From positions 124,001 to 188,000 of the forward strand of contig NZ_FOYT01000003.1 of the NCBI RefSeq assembly GCF_900112175.1: DNA of 64,000 bases, given 5' to 3'. This stretch comes from Halogeometricum rufum (lineage in GTDB: Archaea > Halobacteriota > Halobacteria > Halobacteriales > Haloferacaceae). Shown here piece after piece: positions 8,543 to 18,600 of this stretch (positions are counted from its first letter, which is position 1; each line of letters starts with the position of its first letter). The position numbers and the translations under genes were made by a program. The notes beneath the pieces were generated by a model. It saw only the letters and a list, made by a program, of their open reading frames with translations. It made no database searches and was not told where the DNA came from.

Positions 8543-9228
8543 CGACGGCCGTCCCCGTCGTTCCGCACTCTCGGCTCACTTCTCCTGTGCGTCCACCGCC
8601 ACGGCGGCCGGGTCGACGACGCCGTTCACCCCGTCACCGCCCGGGTGACGTGGGCGGGTCGTCCACGCCGACGGGTATCGGTCCGACTGCTTCGGCGTCG
8701 CCCGGTCGCTGGAGCAGTCTGTAACCGGCGACGCGTACAACTGCAAATGTTTTATCGTCGGAAAGCTTTTCCGAAAACGGACGTCGGCGTACCTCGCCTT
8801 CGAGTGGTTTCGCCGAGCGAAAGCGGCTAAAGCGTCTCTTTTCACCTCGTCCGGAGGGGGTCGGCAGGCTCACTCTCGACCGGTCGGACCGACAGAGACG
8901 TAACGCTTCGGAGTCGCGTTGAGCGAACTAGAGGGCACTCTACCGCGAGAATCGGAGACTGCGTCGGCCGAACGCGGCACCGACTCGGCGCACTCGAAGT
9001 CCGTCCCGAACGAGGGTTTCGAATGTAAATAATTGTATTCAATACCTTGTCGAAGCCCGCAAGCCGTGATAGGTTTCAGTAGCCGTGTCGAGTACCGGCG
9101 CACGTCTGGCCAGTATCCGTCACTGTCGGACGTTTCCCTGATATATACCTTGTGACTCCTCTCATCTGATAAAAATTTGAGATGAAGCTTTGGTGCTCGT
9201 TATCGAATCTTACGGCGGGGAAGCAGTC
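8543..9228. other. Gene-free stretch with AT-rich promoter zone
   Basis: These 686 nt carry no intact gene that I trust. On the minus strand, two overlapping frames (around 8576-8760) each read like short pieces of haloarchaeal protein (for example PGDAEAVGPIPVGVDD and NGVVDPAAVAVDAQEK) that would join only with a frameshift, so a decayed gene is possible. CGGAAA-GCT-TTTCCG at 8759-8773 is a perfect 6-bp inverted repeat. The right end (9139-9190) is AT-rich and holds ATATATACC, a probable promoter for the next gene. Confidence 0.45.
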
Positions 9229-9681
9229 ATGTCAACGAAATCAGAAGATAACAAGCGTATCGTCCGCCGAATCCGTGACGAAGTCGAGGAGCAGGGAGAT
9301 CTCGGCGCAGTCGACGAGATATTCGCCGAGGACGTCGTGGTACACACGCCGATGGGGGAGTTCAGCGGTCGTGAGGCGATCAAAGAGATGTACGAAGGTG
9401 ACCGCAAGGCGTTTTCCGACTCCACGGAGACGATCCACGACTTCGTCGCCGAAGGGAACACCGTCGCCATTCGGATGACGGAGCGTGGCACCCACGACGG
9501 TGAGTTCATGGGGATGGAGCCGACAGGCAAGGAGTACGAGATACAGACCACCGCCTTCCTCCACCTGGAGGACGGGAAGGTCGCTGAATGGTGGATCCAA
9601 CCCGATACCCTCGGCTTCTTGCAACAACTCGGTGTGAACCCCGAGAACCTCAGTGAAGCGATGCCAGCCGAGGACGACTGA
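9229..9681 (+). CDS. SnoaL-like / ester cyclase family protein
   Basis: A 150-aa NTF2-fold protein. The pattern is typical: an N-terminal helix (DNKRIVRRIRDEVEEQGDLG), then VDEIFAEDVVVHTPMGEFSG, the GREAIKEMYEGDRKAFSD helix, and the strand block AIRMTERGTHDGEFMGMEPTGKEY. It resembles COG5485-type predicted ester cyclases that act on or bind small molecules. The ATG at 9229 is used; a TTG at 9190 would add 13 unconserved residues. Its upstream region is AT-rich with ATATATACC at 9141-9149. Codon use here is somewhat less GC-rich than its neighbours (gatctc, aagcgtatc), a faint hint of later arrival. Confidence 0.8.
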   Translation: MSTKSEDNKRIVRRIRDEVEEQGDLGAVDEIFAEDVVVHTPMGEFSGREAIKEMYEGDRKAFSDSTETIHDFVAEGNTVAIRMTERGTHDGEFMGMEPTGKEYEIQTTAFLHLEDGKVAEWWIQPDTLGFLQQLGVNPENLSEAMPAEDD

Positions 9682-9885
9682 ATCCGGTTCGTCGTCACAC
9701 CCTCACGTGAGTCGAACCAGACGTCGAAGTCTCCCTCCTCCCGTGAAACGGCGAGGCTTCGCTCGGACCGTGAACGACGCAGTCGACGACGAGTTCGCGG
9801 AACTGCTTCCGCCGGACCGGCGAGAGCGTCGGTCGCACCACGTCGGCCACTTCGTTTAGGCGCGTGGGGAGGAGATAATTAGTCG

Positions 9886-10437
9886 ATGTCAGACCGACTC
9901 GACGAGACGAACGTCGCCGTCGTCCTCGCACCGCGCGGGACCGAACAGGTAGAGTTCACGGAACCGAAGGCGACGCTGGAGAACGCCGGCGCGAACGTCG
10001 ACGTCGTCGGCACAGAGACGGGCGAGGCGCAGGCCGTCCACGACGACCTGGAGGCGGGCGACACGTTCGAGGTGGAGCGGTCGTTCACCGAGATAACCGC
10101 GGACGACTACGACGCACTCGTCGTCCCGGGCGGGACGGTCGGTGCCGACACGCTTCGCGCGAACGAGGAGGCTGTCGAGTTCGTGCGGGCGATGGCCGAC
10201 GACGACAGGCCGATGGGCGTCATCTGTCACGGCCCGTGGCTGCTGGTCGAAGCGGGCGTCGCCGAGGGCCGGACGCTCACCTCGTACCCGAGCCTCCGGA
10301 CGGACGTTCGGAACGCCGGCGGCGAGTGGGTGGACGAGGAAGTCGTGGTTGACGACGGCGTGATAACGAGCCGGAATCCGGACGACTTGGACGCCTTCTG
10401 CGACGCTCTCGTCGAGGCGTTCGGCGAGGACGCGTAG
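9886..10437 (+). CDS. DJ-1/PfpI-family protein
   Basis: A 183-aa protein of the PfpI/DJ-1 class I glutamine-amidotransferase-like fold. It begins NVAVVLAPRGTEQVEFTEP, has VVPGGTVGADTLR near residue 80 and the nucleophile elbow GVICHGPWLLVEAG near 107, where the cysteine is the catalytic or redox residue, followed by SYPSLRTDVRNAGGEW. Relatives are proteases, chaperones or deglycases acting on methylglyoxal adducts; the exact activity is not settled for archaeal members. It sits alone, preceded by AT-rich GGAGATAATTAGTCG. Confidence 0.88.
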   Translation: MSDRLDETNVAVVLAPRGTEQVEFTEPKATLENAGANVDVVGTETGEAQAVHDDLEAGDTFEVERSFTEITADDYDALVVPGGTVGADTLRANEEAVEFVRAMADDDRPMGVICHGPWLLVEAGVAEGRTLTSYPSLRTDVRNAGGEWVDEEVVVDDGVITSRNPDDLDAFCDALVEAFGEDA

Positions 10438-10545
10438 AGACGGAATCGACGGCTGCAGAACCGCCGGCGTCGCAACCGACGGCCGGCCGCCACGCGGGAA
10501 AATCTGCCGTTGCTTCTATACGCTCGGCCCGGGTCGTTGCCGACG

Positions 10546-10863
10546 ATGGCAGACGACGCAGACAGCGGCGCGACCGGCGAATCGGCCACCGAACACACGA
10601 CCGACGCGTGGGAGGCCCAGGGCGTCGTGGACGACCGCGGTGGCTACCCGGCGCACGCCTCGAAGTCAGAGGGGCAGGGCGACGAAGGACTCCTGCGGGT
10701 CGGCTTCCGCGACGACGACGAGGACCTCAAACGAATCTCGTGGGACGAGTTCCGGGATGAGTTCGAGGAGAAGGAATTGGCGCTGGCGTACTCGACTGAC
10801 GACTCGCCCGTCGAGGGCGAGAAGACGGCGACGCTGGTCGAACGCGACCACGCGGACGGCTGA
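10546..10863 (+). CDS. Small acidic haloarchaeal protein, function unknown
   Basis: A 105-aa strongly acidic protein with no motif I recognise. The first 45 residues are low-complexity and probably disordered; the rest (LLRVGFRDDDEDLKRISWDEFRDE, then KELALAYSTD) looks like a small folded domain of the kind seen in conserved haloarchaeal hypothetical proteins. I chose the ATG at 10546 (MADDADSG) because the 12 residues upstream in frame are not acidic. Acidic composition supports coding. Confidence 0.7.
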   Translation: MADDADSGATGESATEHTTDAWEAQGVVDDRGGYPAHASKSEGQGDEGLLRVGFRDDDEDLKRISWDEFRDEFEEKELALAYSTDDSPVEGEKTATLVERDHADG

Positions 10864-11025
10864 GTCGAATTCGGGTCCACGCGGGGCGACTCGAACCCGA
10901 CCTCGCGTTCGAGAGCGCGCGACGCGGTGCCGCGACGGCCATTACACCGCTACGGCTGTACGGCTAAAGTGTTGTGGCCGAGCGAACCGTCCGTTCGATG
11001 GCGGTCCGGCTCTCAGCCCTCCCTC

Positions 11026-11313
11026 TCATCGGTTCTTCGGGGCGTCCTTCGGAATCTGGCCCGTGAGGAGGTTGTAGAGGACGCCGAATCCCGACAGCAC
11101 CAGAACGAACAGGAGGTTCAGCGCCGCGTTGGGGACGACTGTCTTCGTTCGGAAGATTCGGCTCCCGCAGGACGGGCACGTCGTCTCGTCCGCGTCGAAC
11201 CGGGTGTCGCAGACGGTACAGTCGTGTGCGTCGTGCTCCCGGTCGCTGCGGACGCCGACGGGACCTCCGGCGTCGAGGCCGAGGAGTCGCTTGGCTCGGT
11301 GGGTTCGCTCCAT
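11026..11313 (-). CDS. Zinc-ribbon protein with C-terminal membrane segment
   Basis: A 95-aa protein with a four-cysteine zinc ribbon (CTVCDTRFDADETTCPSC, about residues 31-48) and one transmembrane helix (NAALNLLFVLVLSGFGVLYNLL, about 65-87). It starts 2 nt after the stop of the C2H2 zinc-finger gene, so the two are almost certainly co-transcribed, downstream of formate dehydrogenase. Function unknown; a membrane-anchored metal-binding accessory protein is one possibility. Confidence 0.75.
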   Translation of the reverse strand: MERTHRAKRLLGLDAGGPVGVRSDREHDAHDCTVCDTRFDADETTCPSCGSRIFRTKTVVPNAALNLLFVLVLSGFGVLYNLLTGQIPKDAPKNR

Positions 11314-11315
11314 CC

Positions 11316-11486
11316 TCAGCCCTCCTCGGACGGGTTCTCGACGCTGGCGTGTTCCGCCTCGACGTGGTCGCGCACCGCCGCCTCGGTGTCGAACGACTCG
11401 TGGCAGAACTGACATTCGTGGTCCTCTGCGGTCGGGTTGTCTGACTTCGCGTCCTCGGCTTCGGGGTGGTCGTATTCGTCTGACAT
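11316..11486 (-). CDS. 56-aa C2H2 zinc-finger protein
   Basis: A tiny acidic protein with one C2H2 finger: CQFCHESFDTEAAVRDHVEAEH (C-x2-C-x12-H-x4-H). Such single-finger proteins are common in haloarchaea and act as DNA- or protein-binding modules; few have known roles. It starts 26 nt after the stop of the molybdopterin subunit gene and ends 2 nt before the zinc-ribbon gene, so it appears to be part of the formate dehydrogenase operon. Confidence 0.8.
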   Translation of the reverse strand: MSDEYDHPEAEDAKSDNPTAEDHECQFCHESFDTEAAVRDHVEAEHASVENPSEEG

Positions 11487-11512
11487 GGTGTGTGGATTCG
11501 GTTTCGGGAGCG

Positions 11513-13900
11513 TCAGTCGTCCGCTTCCGACGGCGACTTCGACGAAACCGCGGTGTCCGTCGTCGTCTCCGCGTCCTCGGCGCGTTCGAGTCGGACTCTC
11601 GTCACCTTGAACTCGGGGACGTTGGCCTGTTCGTCGAGGTGTTCCTCGTCGGTGAGTTGGTTCGCGACGTCGCCGCCGAGGTAGTGCATCGGGACGAACA
11701 CGTCGTCGGGGCCGATGCGGTCGGTCACCTGCGCCATCGCCGCTATCTCCCCCTTCCGCGAGGCGATTCGAACCGTCTCGCCGTCGTCGACGCCGAGCGA
11801 TTCGGCCGTCTCGGGGTTTATCTCGACGAACAGTTCGCCGGTGTAGGAGTGAATCCCCTCTTCGCGGTCGGACATCGTGCCCGTGTGGTACTGGTAGAGC
11901 ACGCGGCCGGTCGTCAGCGAGTAGGGGTAGTCCTCGGTATCCAGGTCCGTCTCGGCGGGACCGGTGATGTCGGTGGGGAACATGTGGGCCTTCCCGTCGG
12001 CCGTGTTGAACTCGTCCAGGTAGAGGTGCGGCGTCCCGGGGTGGTCCTCGTCCCAGCACGGCCACTGGAGTTCCTCCCCCGCTTCGAGGCGTTCGTGCGT
12101 GATGCCGCCGTAGATGGGCGTGAGGTCGTTCACCTCGTCCATGACGTCGCTGGGCGAGTCGTAGTCCCAGTCGTAACCGAAGCGTTCGGCGAGTTCCTGC
12201 GTGATGACCCAGTCGGGTTTCGCCTCGCCCGGCGGGTCCACGGCGCGCTTGACGAGTTGGACGTGTCGGGTCGAACTCGTGTACGTCCCGTTCGTCTCGA
12301 CTGACGAGGTGGCCGGGAGGACGACGTCCGCGTGCTCTGCCGTCTCCGTGAGGAAGATGTCCTGCACGGCGAGGAAGTCGAGGTCCTCCGCCAGAATCTC
12401 CTCCGCGTGGTCGACGTTGGGTTCCGAGTAGACGGGGTTCTCCCCCTCGACGAACATCGCCTTGACGTTGCCCTTGTCGGCGGCGAGGAACTGTTCGGTG
12501 ATGGTGAGACCGGCCTGGTCGGGCAGGTCATCGACCCCGTACGCCTCCTCGAACTTCTCGCGGGCCTCGTCGTGCGTCACCTTCTGGTAGCCCGGGAAGT
12601 TCCCCGGAACCGGCCCCATGTCGCCGCCGCCGCCCTGCACGTTGTTCTGCCCGCGGAACGGGGCGAGGCCCGACCGTTCCGTGCCGACGTGGCCCGTCAC
12701 GAGTGCGAGATTCGCCATCGAGATGATGTTCTCCGTCCCGTGGCTGTGTTCGGTCAGGCCGAGCGTCCAGATGAACACGCAACTGTCGGCCTCGGCGATG
12801 GACTCGGCGGCGCGCTTCAGTTTCTCCGGCGGGACGCCGGTGTGTTCCTCGACGTACTCGGGCGTGAACTTCCGGACGCCCTCCTTCACCTCGTCGAAGC
12901 CGACGGTTCGCCGTTCGATGAACTCCTCGGCGTGCAGACCCTCCTCGATGATGTGCCGGGTCAGCCCGTTGAGCCAGACGGTGTCGAAGCCGGGTTCGAC
13001 CCGGGCGTACTGGGTGGCGTACTCGGCTATCTGCACCTTTCGCGGGTCGAAAACGAACGCCTCGGCGTCCGTCTCCTTGAGGTTCTGCTTGATGTCGGTC
13101 GCCAACACCGGGTGGGCTTCGGTGGTGTTCGACCCGGTGATGAGATAGCAGTCGGCGTTGCCGAGTGCCTCCGGGCCGACCGACCCGGCGCCGTAGCCGA
13201 CGGTCTGGGAGAGACCCGCGACGGTCGGCGAGTGGCAGAGCCGGTTGCAGTTGTCGATGTTGTTCGTCCCGAGGACCTGCCGGGCGAACTTCTGCATGAG
13301 GTAGTTCGCCTCGTTCGACGTCTTCGAGGAGGAGACGAGACCCAGCGCGTCGGGTCCGTGGTCGTCGGCCGTCTCCTGCAGTCCGTCGGCGACGCGGTCT
13401 AAGGCCTCCTCCCACGACGCCTCGCGGAACTCGCCGTCCTCTTTCACGAGCGGCGTCGTCAGCCTGTCCTCGTGGTTCGCGTAGCCGTAGCCGAACTTCC
13501 CCTTCACGCAGGTGGAGATGCCGTTGATGGGGGCTTTCTCGGGGTTCGGCCGGACGCCGAGTACCTCGTCGTCCTTCGAGAGCACGTCGAACCGGCAGCC
13601 CACGGCGCAGTAGCCGCAGGTGGTGTCGGTCACGTCCACCTCGGAGAGTCGGTAGTCGCTCAGGGCGTCGGCGACGTCGAACAGTCGCCCCTCCGACATC
13701 GAGTTCGCCGCGACGGACTCGGCGACGTGTTCGAGCGGTGCGAACGGCCCGCCGTGTCCCTCGTCGGTCCCGTGACTGGTCGACGTGTCGCTCCGCTGCT
13801 GTGCCGACCGCGCTTTCTCGCGGGCGCGGGCCATGAAACCCGCGACGCCGGATTTCTCGCTCGGGTCCGTCTCCGTCTGGTTCGGTTGGTGGTCGCTCAT
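11513..13900 (-). CDS. Formate dehydrogenase-type molybdopterin subunit
   Basis: A 795-aa molybdopterin oxidoreductase, catalytic subunit of a formate dehydrogenase-like complex. After about 90 disordered residues it has the [4Fe-4S] motif CGYCAVGCRFDVL (near residue 97) with CVKGKFGYGY. LCHSPTV near 220 carries cysteine at the place of selenocysteine in some FdhF proteins. GSNTTEAHPV, FVWTLGLTEH-like text and the C-terminal dinucleotide-binding domain (SLTTGRVLYQYHTGTMSDRE, about 655 onward) follow. The ATG at 13900 overlaps the upstream Fe-S gene by 4 nt (ATGA). No FdhD-type accessory gene is nearby. Formate is the likely but unproven substrate. Confidence 0.88.
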   Translation of the reverse strand: MSDHQPNQTETDPSEKSGVAGFMARAREKARSAQQRSDTSTSHGTDEGHGGPFAPLEHVAESVAANSMSEGRLFDVADALSDYRLSEVDVTDTTCGYCAVGCRFDVLSKDDEVLGVRPNPEKAPINGISTCVKGKFGYGYANHEDRLTTPLVKEDGEFREASWEEALDRVADGLQETADDHGPDALGLVSSSKTSNEANYLMQKFARQVLGTNNIDNCNRLCHSPTVAGLSQTVGYGAGSVGPEALGNADCYLITGSNTTEAHPVLATDIKQNLKETDAEAFVFDPRKVQIAEYATQYARVEPGFDTVWLNGLTRHIIEEGLHAEEFIERRTVGFDEVKEGVRKFTPEYVEEHTGVPPEKLKRAAESIAEADSCVFIWTLGLTEHSHGTENIISMANLALVTGHVGTERSGLAPFRGQNNVQGGGGDMGPVPGNFPGYQKVTHDEAREKFEEAYGVDDLPDQAGLTITEQFLAADKGNVKAMFVEGENPVYSEPNVDHAEEILAEDLDFLAVQDIFLTETAEHADVVLPATSSVETNGTYTSSTRHVQLVKRAVDPPGEAKPDWVITQELAERFGYDWDYDSPSDVMDEVNDLTPIYGGITHERLEAGEELQWPCWDEDHPGTPHLYLDEFNTADGKAHMFPTDITGPAETDLDTEDYPYSLTTGRVLYQYHTGTMSDREEGIHSYTGELFVEINPETAESLGVDDGETVRIASRKGEIAAMAQVTDRIGPDDVFVPMHYLGGDVANQLTDEEHLDEQANVPEFKVTRVRLERAEDAETTTDTAVSSKSPSEADD

Positions 13901-14856
13901 TCGTCCTCCGAAAGGTTCGGTCGCTCGTCCTTCTTCATCGGCGTCATCTGGCGGGACTGACGCTCGTAGTCCTCGCCGACGACCGTGCCGATGCTGTTCT
14001 TCTGGTTGAACCCCGGTAGGGGTATCGTCGCCACGTCGGTCAGTCCCTGCTCGACGAGTGCGCCGGTCGGACACACCGTCGCGCAGTGCCCGCAGGAGAC
14101 GCACGTCGAGTCCATCATCGTCTCCGCGCCGTTCTGGAACGCGATGCGCGTGTCCGGACCGCTCCCCTCGATGCGGAGGACGCCCTCCACCTGCACGTCG
14201 TTGCACGCCTCGACGCAGCGGTTACAGAGGATGCACTTGTTGCGGTCGATCTGGATGAACGGCGAGGAGTCGTCGATGGGTTCGTACTCCTCCCGGTCGT
14301 CGAAGACGCCGTAGCGCGGGTCTTCCACGTCCTGTTCGATGGAGGCGTCCTGCAGTTCGCACCGACCGTTCTGGCCGCAGGTCGTACACCGGAGGTTGTG
14401 GTCGGACAGGACGAGGTCGAGGTTGACCTCGCGCGTTCGCGTCGCCTCCTCGGTGTCGGTGCGGACGGTCAGTCCCTCCTCGGCCGGGAAACTGCACGAC
14501 GGAACCATCCCGTGCGCGTCCGTCTCGACGACGCACGTCCGGCACTCGCTGCGCGGGCCGATTCGCTCGGCGTCCTCGGTGTCGGCCTCGTAGTTGCAGA
14601 GTGCGGGGACGTCCTCGGCGTCGCCGACGGACGCGATGGCGTCGTAGACGGTGTCGCCCTCGGGGACGGACACCGACGCGCCGTCGACGGTTATCTGAAC
14701 CTCCTCGCGCGTCCCCACGTCCGGGTCGTTCGCCGTCCCGGGCTCGAAGTCGTCCGTCACCCGGTTGCTCGGCGTCGGGTCCGCGACGTTCGGGACGGTC
14801 GGAAGCGGTTCGGTATCGGTACCAGTCGTTCGACTCGGTGTGTGGTCCGTGCTCAT
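13897..14856 (-). CDS. Fe-S subunit of formate dehydrogenase-type complex (NuoG-N-like)
   Basis: A 319-aa electron-transfer subunit that corresponds to the N-terminal Fe-S part of larger FdhF/NuoG proteins. Domains in order: disordered N-terminus (1-50); [2Fe-2S] ferredoxin fold (about 52-130; CNYE...CRTC...C); the NuoG-type DHNLRCTTCGQNGRCELQ (about 152-169); and two [4Fe-4S] clusters, CILCNRCVEACNDVQ (near 210) and CVSCGHCATVCPTGAL (near 250). It overlaps the catalytic gene by 4 nt, so translation is coupled. Electron acceptor unknown; no diaphorase subunit is adjacent. Confidence 0.88.
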   Translation of the reverse strand: MSTDHTPSRTTGTDTEPLPTVPNVADPTPSNRVTDDFEPGTANDPDVGTREEVQITVDGASVSVPEGDTVYDAIASVGDAEDVPALCNYEADTEDAERIGPRSECRTCVVETDAHGMVPSCSFPAEEGLTVRTDTEEATRTREVNLDLVLSDHNLRCTTCGQNGRCELQDASIEQDVEDPRYGVFDDREEYEPIDDSSPFIQIDRNKCILCNRCVEACNDVQVEGVLRIEGSGPDTRIAFQNGAETMMDSTCVSCGHCATVCPTGALVEQGLTDVATIPLPGFNQKNSIGTVVGEDYERQSRQMTPMKKDERPNLSEDE

Positions 14857-15604
14857 TTCGTGTCCTCCGTGGGGTCTCGCTACGCCGCCCCGGCCGCCCG
14901 CACCCGGATGCCGCGTGAGACCGCCGGATGCTAATCGCCCGCGCTCGGGCGGCGCGGTGCCAGCGGCGCGTCCAGAGTTCGCCGGGGCAGTGGCGGAGAC
15001 CGTGCACAGCGTCTCTCGTTCGGGTCCGTGCCGCGACCGTCTCGAGACGTTAATTTACGCCACTCACCACGCGTTGTAAAGTATTTGGGCCGGTCGGTGG
15101 GCGTCCATCTCACCGTGCGTACTCGCCACCTCACGAACGCTGGGTCGCCGGCGACGACCCCGTGGCGACCGATTAGCGAGGTAATAACTTCTCGTTCCGA
15201 GGGTTACGAACCCGTTAATCGCCCGTGTTCGGCCCGTGCCGGCCGCACGAAGGGGGAGCCGTGTGCGTCAGCAGCGTCGAGAGTGAAAGGTCATCGAGAG
15301 GGTCCGAAGCCGGCGGCAATCCGGGACGCGCTGGGGTGACGGCGGCCAGTTTCGATCCGAGGGACTCGGTTGGCGAGGCAGTCGCGGACCGCGGGTGCGG
15401 GAGTCGGATTCGAGGCGGGGAGCGAGCGACCGCAACGACGGCCCTCGCCCTGTCAGACGCGGTGAGCGTGTTCCTAATCAATCATTCCGGTACACAAACT
15501 ACTTAACGCAGTCGTCACGTGGTTTACATGCTCCCTCCACGCGGCGACGACATCGCGAGCGACTCTCCAGACAGCCCCCCGTCGCCGCAGATATTCAGAC
15601 AACA
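14857..15604. other. Divergent intergenic region between fdh genes and surface glycoprotein
   Basis: These 748 nt contain no credible gene. TAAATTAAC on the minus strand (about 15048-15057) may drive the formate dehydrogenase operon with a leader of nearly 200 nt. GGGTT-ACG-AACCC at 15201-15213 is a perfect 5-bp inverted repeat. An AT-richer patch around 15470-15510 (CTACTTAACG) is a plausible promoter for the surface protein. Confidence 0.5.
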
Positions 15605-18600
15605 ATGACAGCAACCACGACTCAGTTACGCACGCTACTCCTGGCAGTGATGGTGGTGACGTCCGTGTTCGCCGGCGTACCGGCGTTCGCGGGGACGGCC
15701 GCCGCGGCCGCCGGTACCGTCTCTGGCCCGGCATCGGACGTCGAAATCGGGTCCGACGCGGACTTCACTGTCAGCGACTCCGACCAGACGACGAGCACGG
15801 AGATAGTCTACTTCAGCAGCACAGACGACACGTTCAACCAAACAGTCACGCGGGACGGTGACGGGACGAACACGACGTTCAACGTCGGCACGGTCCCCAT
15901 CGTCGACGACGACCTGGACGGACTACTCACCGACGAGGTCAACGTCTCGAACGCCTCCACGGGCGCGAAGTACAACGTGACCGGAATCGACCCGGTCGCC
16001 GGCGACGTGACCGTCGAGAACGCGCCCCCCGCGGGTACCGACAACGTCCGAATCGAGTACACCCTCGCGCCGGAGGCGCAGAGCATCAACCCCAACGGCG
16101 GGTCGACGACGGCGACCATCGGCACGTCCAGTTCGTCCTCCTCGACCGGCGACGACGTCCTGCAGGTGACCGACGGCGACACCATCACCGCCGCCTACTG
16201 GGACGATAGCGAGGGCGAGTACCAGTCCGACACCGTCGGCGTGACGGCCGCCAACACGGCGCCGACGGCGAACGACGACAGCGTGACGATAAACGCCACC
16301 GAGAGCGTCGTGATAGACGTCCTCGACAACGACGACGACGCCGACGGCAGCCTCAACGCCTCCACGGTGACCGTCGTCTCACAACCGAGCGACGGGACGA
16401 CGACGGTCTACGACAACGGCAGCATCCGGTACACCCACACCGGCGACGAGACGGACTCGACGACGGACTCGTTCACCTACGAGGTCGACGACGACGACGG
16501 CAACACGTCGAACACCGCCACCGTTGACGTGACCGTCGACGCCGCCGCGCCCGACGAGGAAGCGCCGGAGTACCTCGAGAGCGTCCACTACGACGAGGAC
16601 ACGGGCGACGACGAGACCGAGATAGAGATTTCGTTCTCCGAACCGGTCCAGAACCTCGGCGACGCGCGCCTCTACATCGACGACGCGCCGCAGGGAACGC
16701 TGTCGGAGTACGCCTCGGACATCTCGAACGACGACGGCCGGTACGTCGCGACGGTCGACAGCGACCAGGTGAACAACGGGGACATCCAGATACGCCTCAC
16801 CGACGACGTCACCGACGACTCCGGCAACGAACTGTCGAACACCGGCAACAAGACCGTCGCGACCGCACCCGTGACCGTCTCCTCGTCGCGACGGGACGTG
16901 ACGGCGTTCGTCGGGTCGAGCGTCGCCATCGTCGCCGCCGACGACCAGACGCCCGTCGAGATTACGGACGGCGACTTCTTCCGCTCCGGGTCGACAGGGC
17001 TGAACAGCAACGTCTACGTGTTCGAGACGGCGAACCGCGAGACCGACGACTACGACGTGGACGTCGGAAGCGGCGGCAGCGAGTACGACGCCGAAATCGT
17101 CCTCCGCCAACTCGGCCTCGACGTCGACGTGGACGACGAGAACGTCACCGACGAGGACGAAATCGAGGGGACCATCACCGCGAACGCCGGCAACCGACCG
17201 GTGACCGTCGAACTCCTCGACGACGACGGCGAGGTGGTCGAGGACGGGACCATCACCGGAAACCTCGACGGACAGGCCGAGTTCGAGTTCAGCTTCGACG
17301 CGTCGGACCTCGACCTCGAACCGGGCGAATACACGGTGCGAGTGACCGACGAACAGTCCGGCGTCGAGACCGAGTCCGACGACATCGTCGTCAGAGAACA
17401 GGGCGAAGGCACCGCCGACATCGGCGGCAACGGCATCTTCACCGAGAATCGCGGTGACGTGGCGGAGATAGAGATAGAGATTCGCAACACCGACACGGCG
17501 ACGCTGACCATCGGCGACGAGGACGTCGGGTTCGTGTCGAACGTGACCGTCGTGGACGACGACGGCGACGGCGAAGTCGTCCTCGAGTTCAACACGTTCG
17601 CCGTCACCGGTCTGGAGGGCGAACTCTCCAACGACCAACGCGACGCCGTCTTCGACACGGCCGACGACGCGGACGACGTCGACAGCGCCGACGTGGACGA
17701 GGAGTACTCGGTCAGCAACCTCCTCGAACGCTCCGAGTACCCCCTCGAAGTCCAGTCCGGCGAGCGGTCCGACCGGGACGACACCGAGGGCGTCGGCACC
17801 CTCGTCCTCGAAGAGCGCAACACCACGTCCGTCCAGAGTTGGACCGCGCCGTCGCGGTCCAGTCTGGACGAGAACGAGGAAGTGTACCAGGCTCTCGCCA
17901 ACAACAACCTGACGCGGGACGACGAAATCGCCTACGGTGACCTCGCGGTCCACCGAATCGAGGCGTCGGGCATCGAGGGCGCAATCGCCGCCGAGGGCGA
18001 CGACGCGACGGACGCGTTCTTCGACATGGTGAACGACGGCACGGTCCTGTTCTCGGTCGAACAGGACGACCCCGGTCCGAACCGTGACCCGTACCAGTTC
18101 GTCCTCGACGACGGGAGCGCCGACGTCGTCGCAGACGCGGACAACGACACGTACTACGTCGTCGTCGACACCGACGACGTCGAGGCGACGGAGCGAAGCG
18201 TGGGCGAGGACGACTCGCTGACGGCGAACTTCACCGTCCCCGAGAACTCCGACCTCGCCGGCGACGACGAGGAGACGGTCCTGACCGAGTACGAACTCGT
18301 CGAGGCCGAACACGAGGTGGAGGAACCCGTCGAAGTGTCCGCGACTACCGGGCAGGTCGTCCGCGGCGAGACGACCGTCGCCCCCGGGACGCGCCTCGAC
18401 ATCCGGATTCGGTCCAGCGGCGACACGCGGCCGCCGTTCATCAAGACCGGCGTCGCCTACGTCTCCGAGAACGGGTCGTTCCGCGGCACCTTCGACTTCA
18501 GCGAAGAGCAGGTCAACGACACGTTCGAGGTGGTCGTCCAGGGCGGCCCCGCAGGCACGCTCACCGTGGACGGGAGCATCGTCGACGACGGCGAGACGCC

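Noticed and set aside
9743-9859. Short plus-strand frame before the PfpI gene (ending ERRSHHVGHFV)
   Set aside because: There is no acidic bias and no start signal; it is probably a chance frame or a worn remnant.
10871-10960. tRNA-like text with GGGTTCGAGTC on the minus strand
   Set aside because: The T-stem has mismatches at several pairs and no matching acceptor stem could be built from the flanking bases, so it does not fold as a tRNA.
15395-15604. Longer start for the surface glycoprotein (70 extra residues)
   Set aside because: The extension is arginine-rich and would bury the signal peptide that begins at 15605.
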